DNA from: Streptomyces hokutonensis
GTDB taxonomy: Bacteria > Actinomycetota > Actinomycetes > Streptomycetales > Streptomycetaceae
Assembly: GCF_000376565.1 (NCBI RefSeq)
Contig: NZ_BARG01000006.1
Coordinates: forward strand, 186,001-250,000
Direction of reading: 5' to 3'
DNA: 64,000 nt
Part shown: positions 35,062 through 42,680 of the stretch, in pieces
Position numbering within the stretch: position 1 is the stretch's first letter
How the letters are laid out: each line of letters opens with the position of its first letter
The notes under the pieces: generated by a model
The model's database searches: none
Seen by the model: the letters and a program-made list of their open reading frames with translations, nothing else
Told to the model about the DNA's origin: nothing
Position numbers and translations under genes: made by a program

Positions 35062-36892
35062 CCTTGTACTCCGGGGCAGGCGTGAGCATGTCCTGCGGAG
35101 GCGTTCGGCGGATGTAGAGGGCCAGCTTCACGCGTCCGCTCACATACTGCCTGCGACGCGCGAACTCCCCGTCCACGACGCCGAGTTTGACCCGGTCGAC
35201 CGGGTCGCCCGGCACCCACCGGGACGGCAGCAGATTCGACTGCGCGACGATCCACACCCGGTCCACACCGGCGAGCCCGGCCTCCAGCTCCGCCGGCGCC
35301 ACCTCGCGTCCGCTCAGCGTCCCGGACCTCGCCCCCGACTCCGCCAGCGCCAGGTCCCGCACCCCGGCGAACGGCCTCGGGTACGCCAGCGCCGTCACCC
35401 TCCAGAACGACGGCAGGAAGAGGACCGGGTCGCCGGGTCGCAGCTCACGACCGGCCAGCGCGGAGACCTCGGCGAGGTTCTCGGGGCGGTGGGCCGCCAG
35501 CCGGTCGTTGCGGTAGGCGGGAAGGCCGTGGAGGAAGGGGACGGCCAGGGCCAGCGCGCCGGCGAGAGTGATGAGGTGGGTGCGGGCAGGCCGTTTCGGG
35601 GGGCGCGGTGAGGGACCCGGTGGAGGGCTCGCCGCTCCGGTCGTGCGGTCGACTCCGGCCAGTGGTGGGCGAGTTGCGGCTCCGGGGTGGTGACCGCGCG
35701 CGGTGGTGCCGGGGTGGTGACCGCGCGCGGTGGTGCCGGGGTGGTGACCGCGCGCGGTGGTGCCGGGGTGGTGACCGCGCGCGGTGGCTCCGGAGTGGTG
35801 ACCGTGCACCGTAAGGGCGCCGACCAACTGGGGGCGGCGTTCGACCACAGCCGCTCGGCCCGCCTCATGGGCGGCTTCCGGACGCAGGAGGCTCTCCAGC
35901 CACAGCCGTCCCACCATCCCCGCCAGCCGGTCCGCCCCCGCCGCCACCAGCAACGGCGCCCCCGCCAGCGCGTACAGCACATACCGCTCGTGGAACAGCG
36001 GCCGGAACTGCGAGACCGTCAGCAGGATCACCGGCGGCACCACCAGCAACGGCAGCGCCACCGACGCGAGCCGTCCCGCGCCGAGTCCCAGCAGGATCAG
36101 CAGGACCGAGGTCCAGAAGACGACTCCGGTCGGGGTGACGGCGAGAAACCCGCGGGCCAGCCGCTCGGCCGTGTCCCGGTCCGGCACCCGCAGCCACGCC
36201 ACCTGCCCCGACTGCCGCTGGGACACCCACGCCAAGGGCAGCAGGATCCCCACGGCGGAGCCCGCCGCACGCGCCCAGCCGGCCCACACCGGCCTGGGCA
36301 CCCGTGCCGCCGCCAGGGTCAACGCGTGCGCGCAGAGCAGCAGTACGGCGAACTCGTGCAGCAGAAAGGTCACGGCGAGGACAGCGCCGTACGGCCACCA
36401 CGAGCGCCCTTCCAGCGCCCGCACGAGGAGCAGCGTCGCCCCGGCGACTCCGGCCGCGACGATGGCGTACGACCGGCCCTCCTGTGCGTAGTGGCCGGTC
36501 AGCGGGGTGATCGCGTAGAGCAGGCCGGCCCAGAGGCCGACCCGGGGGCGGGCCAGGCGGACGCCGAGGGCCGCGACCAGGCCCGCCGTCGCCGCCGCGC
36601 CGCACACCGACGGCAGGCGGAGGGCGACCTCGCCGGGGTGGACGGCGAGGACGGCGTGCATGAGCAGGTAGTACAGGCCGTGCACCGCGTCGACGCCGTG
36701 CAGCAGGTGCCAGATCTGCGGCACCGTGCGCCGCCCCACCAGGTACGTGACGCCCTCGTCGCCCCACATCCCGCCGCGGTCGAGCCCCCACAGCCCCAGC
36801 GCGAGCATGACGGCCACCGGCACGACGACGGCCACGACCTCCGCACGCGTCCGTCGCCCGTACCCGTACTCACCCTCGCCTTGGCTTTCCAC
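35021..36892 (-). CDS. GT39/GT83-like membrane glycosyltransferase with His-rich repeat loop
   Basis: This polytopic protein of about 623 residues has an early external loop with the Asp/Glu pair MWGDEG, a hallmark of GT-C transferases that use polyprenyl-phosphate sugars. Ten or so hydrophobic segments follow. A hydrophilic loop in the second half contains four to five [13 protein letters not shown] repeats. A further helix and an extracellular-looking C-terminal domain (about 450-600) complete it. I prefer the GTG at 36892; an ATG at 36949 is in frame but would leave no room for the divergent promoter. The 3' end overlaps ohrR on the other strand. The sugar and acceptor are unknown. Confidence 0.75.
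   Translation of the reverse strand: MESQGEGEYGYGRRTRAEVVAVVVPVAVMLALGLWGLDRGGMWGDEGVTYLVGRRTVPQIWHLLHGVDAVHGLYYLLMHAVLAVHPGEVALRLPSVCGAAATAGLVAALGVRLARPRVGLWAGLLYAITPLTGHYAQEGRSYAIVAAGVAGATLLLVRALEGRSWWPYGAVLAVTFLLHEFAVLLLCAHALTLAAARVPRPVWAGWARAAGSAVGILLPLAWVSQRQSGQVAWLRVPDRDTAERLARGFLAVTPTGVVFWTSVLLILLGLGAGRLASVALPLLVVPPVILLTVSQFRPLFHERYVLYALAGAPLLVAAGADRLAGMVGRLWLESLLRPEAAHEAGRAAVVERRPQLVGALTVHGHHSGATARGHHPGTTARGHHPGTTARGHHPGTTARGHHPGAATRPPLAGVDRTTGAASPPPGPSPRPPKRPARTHLITLAGALALAVPFLHGLPAYRNDRLAAHRPENLAEVSALAGRELRPGDPVLFLPSFWRVTALAYPRPFAGVRDLALAESGARSGTLSGREVAPAELEAGLAGVDRVWIVAQSNLLPSRWVPGDPVDRVKLGVVDGEFARRRQYVSGRVKLALYIRRTPPQDMLTPAPEYKVTPAPAPPSPARP
35684..35791 (-). repeat. 27-base coding tandem repeat (GHHPGTTAR)
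   Basis: Four near-identical 27-base units start at 35684, 35711, 35738 and 35765, with degenerate copies on each side. Each encodes nine residues with two adjacent His. The length is a multiple of three, so copy-number change keeps the frame. Confidence 0.9.
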
Positions 36893-36984
36893 CTGGCCGA
36901 TTTTGTACTGTAAGCGGGCTCTTACCAACGATTGACGGTGTATTAGCATTCATGCGGCATTCACCCGGCTTACGATCCGCTGTG
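36893..36984. promoter_or_regulatory. AT-rich divergent promoter region
   Basis: This 92-base gap between two divergent membrane-protein genes is markedly AT-rich for this genome. TTGACG at 36933-36938 on + is a possible -35 box. The exact promoters are not clear. Confidence 0.45.
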
Positions 36985-38256
36985 ATGAACGCCGTCCGCA
37001 GACACCGCCTCCCCGCCCTCACGCTCGCCTGGCTCGCCACCCGCGCCGGAATGCTGCTCCTCCTCACGTACAACGGCCTGCCCCTGCTCGGCCGGGGCGC
37101 GGTCGCCCGGGAGGTGTGGCGCCTCTACTACCACTGGTACGGGGTGCTGTCGCAGGGCGCGTTCCCGGCCAACGACCACCTGTGGCAGTACCCGCCGGGC
37201 GCAGGACCGATCCTGCTGGCCCCGGCGCTGCTGCCGGACCTGACGTACTTCCAGGCGTTCGTCGCCTTCACCCTCGCCGCCGACGCGCTGATCACCGTGG
37301 TGCTGACCCGCGCGGGCACCCGCCCCGGTCACAGCCTGCGCGGCGCCGCCTACTGGATCGTCTGTCTCCCCCTCCTCCTGGACATGCCGCTCGTCCGCTA
37401 CGACGTGCAGGTCACGGCGTTCGCCGTCATCTCCCTGTTGACGTTGTCGCGCTCCACGCGCGCGTGCGGCGCGTTCGCGGCGCTGGGCGCGCTGGTGAAG
37501 GTGTGGCCGGCGCTGGTGCTGCTGGGGGTGCCGAGGGGGCGGGCTACACGGTCGGTGTGGTCGTGGGCGGTGGGGGCGGGGGTCTTGTCGCTCATGATGC
37601 TCGTAGCCTTGTTCAACAATCCTTTCGCCTTCTTGCGCCAACAGGGCGGCAGAGGCGTACAGATCGAGTCACTGGGCGGCACGCTCCTCGGCCTGGCGAC
37701 CCACGCCGGCTGGCCGGGCCGGGCTCGCTACCAGTACGGCGCGATGGAGTTCACGGGACCGCACGTCGCCGCCGTCGCCGACGCCTCCCTCGCGCTCACG
37801 GCGGTCGCCTTCGGGTTCCTGCTGCTGTGGCGGATCCGGGCCCGCCGCTGGACCGACGCGACCCCCTACGACGCCGCGCTGAGCGCCGTCCTGCTGTTCA
37901 CCGTCACCAGCCGGGTGATCAGCCCCCAGTACATGATCTGGCTGCTCGGCCTGGCCGCCGTCTGCCTGACCTCCCGGCACACCGTGCAGCGCCCGGTGGC
38001 GGCACTGATCGTGGCGGCGACCGCGATCAGCTCCGTCGAGTTCCCCGCCCTGTACGGGGACGTCATCCACAGCACGTGGACGGGCTGCGCGCTGATGGTC
38101 GTACGCAACGGTCTGCTGGCCGCCGCGGCCGTCCTCTCCTTCGTCCGTCTGTGGCGGTCGTCGAGGGCGGTTCCGGCGACCCCGCACGCGCGCGTGCGGC
38201 CCGCCGGCCCGCACGGGGAGTCCCAGCAGTTGACCGCGGCACACTCCGGCGCCTGA
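36985..38256 (+). CDS. GT87-like integral membrane protein (putative mannosyltransferase family)
   Basis: This 423-residue polytopic protein has about ten membrane segments. Motifs such as QYPPGAGPILLAP and VRYDVQVTAF, together with VISPQYMIWLLGLAA near the end, fit the GT87/DUF2029 alpha-mannosyltransferase-like family, which uses polyprenyl-phosphate mannose in actinobacteria. I chose the ATG at 36985; an in-frame ATG at 36952 lies inside the AT-rich promoter region. It is divergent from the GT39-like gene and 68 bases ahead of galE on the same strand, so it may be read with galE. The function is inferred from topology and motif style. Confidence 0.75.
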   Translation: MNAVRRHRLPALTLAWLATRAGMLLLLTYNGLPLLGRGAVAREVWRLYYHWYGVLSQGAFPANDHLWQYPPGAGPILLAPALLPDLTYFQAFVAFTLAADALITVVLTRAGTRPGHSLRGAAYWIVCLPLLLDMPLVRYDVQVTAFAVISLLTLSRSTRACGAFAALGALVKVWPALVLLGVPRGRATRSVWSWAVGAGVLSLMMLVALFNNPFAFLRQQGGRGVQIESLGGTLLGLATHAGWPGRARYQYGAMEFTGPHVAAVADASLALTAVAFGFLLLWRIRARRWTDATPYDAALSAVLLFTVTSRVISPQYMIWLLGLAAVCLTSRHTVQRPVAALIVAATAISSVEFPALYGDVIHSTWTGCALMVVRNGLLAAAAVLSFVRLWRSSRAVPATPHARVRPAGPHGESQQLTAAHSGA

Positions 38257-38324
38257 TTGACTGAGGCCCGGGGAGCGTGAGGGACGCGCCTCCAGTGATC
38301 GAGTGACGGAGGGGACTGCCGCAC

Positions 38325-39305
38325 ATGACCTGGCTGATCACCGGCGGAGCCGGCTACATCGGGGCGCACGTCGTGAGGGCGATGACCGAGGCGGGCGAAC
38401 AGACCGTCGTCTACGACGACCTGTCCACCGGCATCGCCGCGCGCGTGCCCGACGGCGTGCCCCTGGTGCAGGGTTCGGTCCTGGACGCGGAACTAGTGGC
38501 CCGCACCCTCGCCGACCAGGACGTCACCGGAGTCGTCCACCTCGCGGCGAAGAAGCAGGTCGGCGAGTCGGTCGACCGGCCGCTGCACTACTACCGGGAG
38601 AACGTCGAGGGCCTGCGCGTCCTCCTGGAGGCGGTGACCACGGCCGGCGTCCCGTCCTTCGTGTTCTCGTCCTCGGCGGCCGTCTACGGCATGCCGGACG
38701 TGGAGCTGGTCACCGAGGAGACGCCGTGCGTGCCCATGTCGCCGTACGGCGAGACGAAGCTGGCGGGTGAGTGGCTGGTCCGCGCCACGGGCCGCGCGAC
38801 CGGCCTGTCCACGGCCTCCCTGCGCTACTTCAACGTGGCCGGGGCCGCAAGCCCCGAACTCGCGGACACGGGCGTCTTCAACATCGTCCCCATGGTCTTC
38901 GAGAAGCTGACCGAGAACGCGCCCCCGCGCATCTTCGGCGACGACTACGCCACCCCGGACGGCACCTGCGTCCGCGACTACATCCACGTCGTCGACCTGG
39001 CCGAGGCCCACGTCGCCGCGGCCCGCGCCCTCCAGGCCTCCCCCGGCCGCGCCCTCACCCTCAACATCGGCCGCGGGGAAGGCGTTTCGGTCCGCGAGAT
39101 GATCGACAACATCAACGCGATCACCGGCTACGACCGCCCCCCGACCGTCCACCCCCGCCGCCCCGGCGACCCGGCCCGCGTCGTCGCCTCCGCCGACCGC
39201 ATCACCACCGAACTGGGCTGGAAGGCCAAGCACGACGTCCAGGACATGATCACGTCGGCGTGGGAGGGGTGGGTGCGGCTGCATCCGGGGGCGGCGCGGT
39301 CCTGA
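38325..39305 (+). CDS. galE: UDP-glucose 4-epimerase
   Basis: GalE interconverts UDP-glucose and UDP-galactose in the cytoplasm using bound NAD. This 326-residue short-chain dehydrogenase has the NAD motif GGAGYIGAH at residues 6-14, the Ser motif SSSAAVYG, and the catalytic pair Tyr141/Lys145 (YGETK). ACGGAGGGG is the ribosome site just upstream. No Leloir-pathway galT or galK lies nearby; the location among wall-polymer genes suggests that it feeds UDP-galactose (or a related sugar) to polymer synthesis. Confidence 0.93.
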   Translation: MTWLITGGAGYIGAHVVRAMTEAGEQTVVYDDLSTGIAARVPDGVPLVQGSVLDAELVARTLADQDVTGVVHLAAKKQVGESVDRPLHYYRENVEGLRVLLEAVTTAGVPSFVFSSSAAVYGMPDVELVTEETPCVPMSPYGETKLAGEWLVRATGRATGLSTASLRYFNVAGAASPELADTGVFNIVPMVFEKLTENAPPRIFGDDYATPDGTCVRDYIHVVDLAEAHVAAARALQASPGRALTLNIGRGEGVSVREMIDNINAITGYDRPPTVHPRRPGDPARVVASADRITTELGWKAKHDVQDMITSAWEGWVRLHPGAARS

Positions 39306-39367
39306 CGTTCTCGAGGGGTTGAGGGGCTGGTTTTCGCAGAGTTTCCGTCGCGCTGTGCGGCGCAGCC

Positions 39368-39994
39368 CTAAAGCGCCTTCAGCCCCTCCGTGGTGGCCCG
39401 GGCCAGCGCCCCCAGGTACCCCTTCGGCAGCTTCGGGCTGCGGATCACCACGGCGCGCCAGTACAGGGGGCCGGAGATCAGGTCCAGGGCCAGGTCCTCG
39501 TCCATGCCGGGGCCGATCTCGCCCCGGCGTTCCGCCGCCGCGAGGATCTTGCTGGCCACGCCCTCCTGGCCCTCGCGCAACGCCTTCTGCATGGCGTCGG
39601 CGATCTCCGGGTTCCGGGCCGCCTCGGCCTGGAGGTCCGGGATGATCTGCGAGGCCACCGGGTGGCGCAGGGCCCGCGACGTCACCTCGTACAGCATCCG
39701 GAGGTCACCCTCCAGGGAACCGGTGTCCGGCGTCGGCAGCCCCATCACCGCGATCGCCGACACGACGTCGAGCACCAGGTGCAGCTTCGAACGCCAGCGG
39801 CGGTACACCGCCGTCTTGCCCACCCCGGCGCGGCGCGCGATCCCCTCGATCGACATCCGGGCATACCCGACCGCCGCCAGCTCCTCGAAGACCGCCGCGC
39901 GGATGGCTTCGGTCACATCCTCGCGGAGTACGGCCGCCCCGGCGGGGGTCCGGCGGCGCTGACGTGTTGTGGGCTCGTCGGCGTTCGTCGTCAT
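39368..39994 (-). CDS. TetR-family repressor
   Basis: This 208-residue TetR regulator has the N-terminal helix-turn-helix at about 30-75 (MSIEGIARRAGVGKTAVYRRW) and a C-terminal ligand domain of the TetR_C type. ATG at 39994 is chosen; TATGCT at 40006-40001 (minus strand) is a good -10 that puts transcription on the A of this ATG, so the message is probably leaderless. It is divergent from the TagGH-like exporter. Four copies of a dyad in the shared region are its likely operators, which implies autoregulation and control of the exporter. The ligand is unknown. Confidence 0.9.
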   Translation of the reverse strand: MTTNADEPTTRQRRRTPAGAAVLREDVTEAIRAAVFEELAAVGYARMSIEGIARRAGVGKTAVYRRWRSKLHLVLDVVSAIAVMGLPTPDTGSLEGDLRMLYEVTSRALRHPVASQIIPDLQAEAARNPEIADAMQKALREGQEGVASKILAAAERRGEIGPGMDEDLALDLISGPLYWRAVVIRSPKLPKGYLGALARATTEGLKAL

Positions 39995-40000
39995 AGCCCA

Positions 40001-40076
40001 AGCATAGGGGCGTTGCGACGAAACGGTTGCGTTCCGACGCGGGTGGGGCGCGTCGCGACGAAACGGACCCGTCGCG
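40001..40076 (-). promoter_or_regulatory. tetR promoter with operator copies A and B
   Basis: The -10 box TATGCT occupies 40006-40001 on the minus strand. Copy A (40015-40040) has arms GCGACGAAACG and CGTTCCGACGC around GTTG and would cover the spacer and -35 region. Copy B (40055-40076) keeps the first arm, and its second is shortened to CGTCGCG. Confidence 0.7.
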
Positions 40077-40150
40077 CCCGGCACGTACCGATGCAACAGG
40101 CCCGTCCCGGCGCAAACCCAGCGACCCTAACGACCCGATCACATCCGTGA

Positions 40151-40222
40151 CGACGAAACGGTTGCGTTCCGACGCCGAATCGGCCTACGCTCACGTTGCG
40201 ACGATACGGTCCCGTCCCGACG
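40151..40222 (+). promoter_or_regulatory. Exporter promoter with operator copies C and D
   Basis: TTGCGT (40162-40167) and TACGCT (40186-40191) form a -35/-10 pair with an 18-base spacer. Copy C (40151-40175) is identical to copy A over 25 bases and overlaps the -35. Copy D (40198-40222, arms GCGACGATACG and CGTCCCGACG) lies just past the -10. Confidence 0.7.
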
Positions 40223-40318
40223 TAAGAGAACGTAAAGAGAACCGTAAGGAAACGCCGGGCGACGGGACACCGCAGCCGGACGCACGCATTCCCCTCCCCC
40301 CGAGCGAAAGCAGCGGAT

Positions 40319-41236
40319 GTGAGCCAGGTCCTCCACACACCGCCCCAATCGCCGGCCCCGGCCGACGAAGACGACCTCGCGGCGCTCGCCGCCCGCCACG
40401 GCCTCACGGTCAGTGGCGCCCGCCCCTCCCTGCCCGAGTACGTCCGGCAGTTGTGGGAGCGGCGCCACTTCATCACCGCGTTCGCCACCGCCAAGCTGAC
40501 CGCGCAGTACAGCCAGGCCAAGCTGGGCCAGGTCTGGCAGGTGATGACGCCGCTGTTGAACGCGGCGGTGTACTACTTCATCTTCGGTGTGCTGCTGGGC
40601 ACCAAGAAGCATGTGCCGGACTACATCCCGTTCCTGGTGACGGGCGTGTTCATCTGGACGTTCACGCAGAGTTCGATCATGGCGGGCACCCGCGCGATCT
40701 CCGGCAACCTCGGCCTGGTCCGGGCGCTGCACTTCCCGCGGGCCGCGCTGCCGATCTCGTTCGCGCTGCAGCAGCTCCAGCAGCTGCTGTTCTCGATGGC
40801 CGCGCTCATCGTCATCCTGATCTGCTTCGGCGTGCCGATCAGCGTCTCCTGGCTGCTCGTGATCCCCGCGCTGTTCCTGCAGTTCACGTTCAACGCGGGC
40901 GTCTCGATGGTCATGGCGCGGATGGGCGCCAAGACCCCGGACATCGCCCAGCTGATGCCGTTCATCCTGCGCACCTGGATGTACCTGTCCGGTGTCATGT
41001 GGAGCATCGACAAGCTGACCAAGGCCGACGACCTGCCCCACGCGGTCGTGATCGCCCTGGAGACCAACCCGGCGGCCGTCTACATCGACCTCATGCGCTA
41101 CGCGCTGATCGACAGCTTCCACTCCAGCCAGCTCCCCCCGCACGTGTGGGCGGCGGCGACGGGCTGGGCGCTGCTCGCCGGCGTCGGCGGCTTCATCTAC
41201 TTCTGGAAGGCTGAGGAGACGTACGGCCGTGGCTGA
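40319..41236 (+). CDS. ABC-2 polysaccharide exporter permease (TagG/Wzm-like)
   Basis: This 305-residue membrane protein starts at a GTG. It has six hydrophobic segments after a ~60-residue cytoplasmic start and the ABC-2 hallmark region (YSQAKLGQVWQVMTPLLNA, then the segment YYFIFGVLLG). TagG/Wzm-type permeases export teichoic acid or other undecaprenyl-linked polymers. It overlaps the ATPase gene by eight bases, so the two are translated together. Upstream is a purine-rich leader with three CGTAAG-like repeats (40220-40254). It is the presumed target of the divergent TetR. Confidence 0.92.
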   Translation: MSQVLHTPPQSPAPADEDDLAALAARHGLTVSGARPSLPEYVRQLWERRHFITAFATAKLTAQYSQAKLGQVWQVMTPLLNAAVYYFIFGVLLGTKKHVPDYIPFLVTGVFIWTFTQSSIMAGTRAISGNLGLVRALHFPRAALPISFALQQLQQLLFSMAALIVILICFGVPISVSWLLVIPALFLQFTFNAGVSMVMARMGAKTPDIAQLMPFILRTWMYLSGVMWSIDKLTKADDLPHAVVIALETNPAAVYIDLMRYALIDSFHSSQLPPHVWAAATGWALLAGVGGFIYFWKAEETYGRG

Positions 41237-42086
41237 GCAGACCATCGAGTACCACACCGAGCGGACCCCCGTGGCCGCCGACAGCACCATCCCCACCGTC
41301 GTCTGCGACGGCGTCGACATCATCTACCGGGTCAACGGAACCGGCGCCGGACGCGGCTCCGCGACCGCCGCCCTCAACCGCATGCTGCGCCGCGAGAAGG
41401 CCGAGAAGGCGGCTGGCGTGCGCAAGGTGCACGCGGTCAAGAAGGTGTCCTTCGTCGCCTACAAGGGCGAGGCGATCGGGCTCATCGGCACGAACGGTTC
41501 GGGCAAGTCGACCCTGCTCAAGGCGGTCGCGGGCCTGCTCCCGGTCGAGAACGGCCGTATCTACACGCACGGCCAGCCCTCCCTCCTCGGCGTCAACGCG
41601 GCGCTGATGGGCGACCTGACCGGTGAGCGCAACGTCTATCTCGGCGGCCTGGCCATGGGCATGACCCGGGAACAGGTCAAGGAGCGCTACCAGGGCATCG
41701 TCGACTTCTCCGGGATCAACGAGAAGGGCGACTTCATCACGCTCCCCATGCGGACGTACTCCTCCGGCATGGGCGCCCGGCTGCGGTTCTCCATCGCCGC
41801 CGCCAAGGACCACGACGTCCTCCTCATCGACGAGGCGCTGGCCACCGGTGACCGGTCGTTCCAGCGGCGTTCGGAGGAGCGGATCCGCGAGCTGCGGCAG
41901 CACGCGGGCACGGTCTTCCTGGTGAGCCACAACAACAAGTCGATCCGCGACACCTGCGACCGCGTGCTGTGGCTGGAGCGCGGCGAGCTGCGGATGGACG
42001 GGCCGACCGAAGAGGTCCTGGAGGCCTACGAGGCCTTCACGGGCGGCGCCGACAAGCCCAAGGCACCGGCGGACAAGGCCGCCTAA
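41229..42086 (+). CDS. ABC polysaccharide exporter ATPase (TagH/Wzt-like)
   Basis: This 285-residue ATPase starts at a GTG. It has Walker A (GTNGSGKST), a signature YSSGMGARLRF (the SGM form typical of TagH/Wzt), Walker B (VLLIDEAL) and the H-loop (LVSHNNKS). An insertion before the conserved core (GRGSATAALNRMLRREKAEKA) is typical of TagH. No long C-terminal carbohydrate-binding domain is present, so export probably does not depend on recognising a modified chain end. The stop codon overlaps that of the convergent GtrA gene (CTAA). Confidence 0.93.
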   Translation: MAEQTIEYHTERTPVAADSTIPTVVCDGVDIIYRVNGTGAGRGSATAALNRMLRREKAEKAAGVRKVHAVKKVSFVAYKGEAIGLIGTNGSGKSTLLKAVAGLLPVENGRIYTHGQPSLLGVNAALMGDLTGERNVYLGGLAMGMTREQVKERYQGIVDFSGINEKGDFITLPMRTYSSGMGARLRFSIAAAKDHDVLLIDEALATGDRSFQRRSEERIRELRQHAGTVFLVSHNNKSIRDTCDRVLWLERGELRMDGPTEEVLEAYEAFTGGADKPKAPADKAA

Positions 42087-42538
42087 AGCTCCTCGTCCTG
42101 GAACACCCACGTGCGGTAGACCAGGAAGCGGAACGCGGACGCGAGCACGATCGACAGGGCCTTCACGGCATTCGCCCCGAGCGAACCGTGGAGGCCCAGC
42201 CCGTGGTAGCCGACGTAGAAGAGGCCGCTCTCCATGAGCACGCCGATGCCGCTGAAGGCGAAGAACAGCGCGATACGGCGGGCGCCGGGGGCCTCGCGGT
42301 CGCGGTAGGTGTAGTAGCGGAAGCCGAGGTAGTTGGCGCCCATGGCGACGCAGCTGGCCAGGACGGTCGCGAGCATCGCGGGCCAGCGCAGGCCGTGCAG
42401 CAGGGCGTTGAAGACCGCGAAGTTGACGAGAACGCCGCTGCCGCCGACGATCCCGAATTTCACGACTTCCAGGACGACCTTCCGCACCGGCCGTACGGGG
42501 GCGGTGGTCGCGCGTTCCTCGGTGAGGTTGAGAGTCAC
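42083..42538 (-). CDS. GtrA-family membrane protein
   Basis: GtrA-like proteins are small four-helix membrane proteins thought to flip polyprenyl-phosphate sugars across the membrane. The four segments are at about 25-45, 55-75, 90-110 and 120-140 of a ~151-residue protein. Typical motifs are KFGIVGGSGVLVNFAVF and NYLGFRYYTYRD. The GTG at 42538 is my preferred start; an in-frame ATG at 42598 would run almost into the glutamate dehydrogenase terminator. It is convergent with the exporter and next to sugar-transfer genes, fitting a role in decorating a wall polymer. Confidence 0.85.
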   Translation of the reverse strand: MTLNLTEERATTAPVRPVRKVVLEVVKFGIVGGSGVLVNFAVFNALLHGLRWPAMLATVLASCVAMGANYLGFRYYTYRDREAPGARRIALFFAFSGIGVLMESGLFYVGYHGLGLHGSLGANAVKALSIVLASAFRFLVYRTWVFQDEEL

Positions 42539-42603
42539 ATCATCAGGCTTAGCGGGGCTGAGTAAGCGCTTCCCCTGATTACCCCTAAGGCACCCCATGA
42601 AAA

Positions 42604-42636
42604 GGCGCCCCGAGCCATCGCGGCCCGGGGCGCCTG
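42604..42636 (-). terminator. Terminator after the glutamate dehydrogenase gene
   Basis: A perfect 10-base stem (AGGCGCCCCG) with a loop of 13 bases, followed on the minus strand by TTTTCATGG, lies beyond the dehydrogenase stop codon. Confidence 0.75.
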
Positions 42637-42642
42637 TGTCCG

Positions 42643-42680
42643 TCGTAGGGACTACGACGAGACGGTCGTAGGGACTACGA
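42643..42680. repeat. Duplicated palindromic 16-mer at the end of the dehydrogenase gene
   Basis: GTCGTAGGGACTACGA occurs at 42643-42658 and again at 42665-42680. Each copy contains the palindrome CGTAG-GGA-CTACG. The second copy includes the stop codon of the glutamate dehydrogenase, the first lies just beyond it. Confidence 0.85.
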
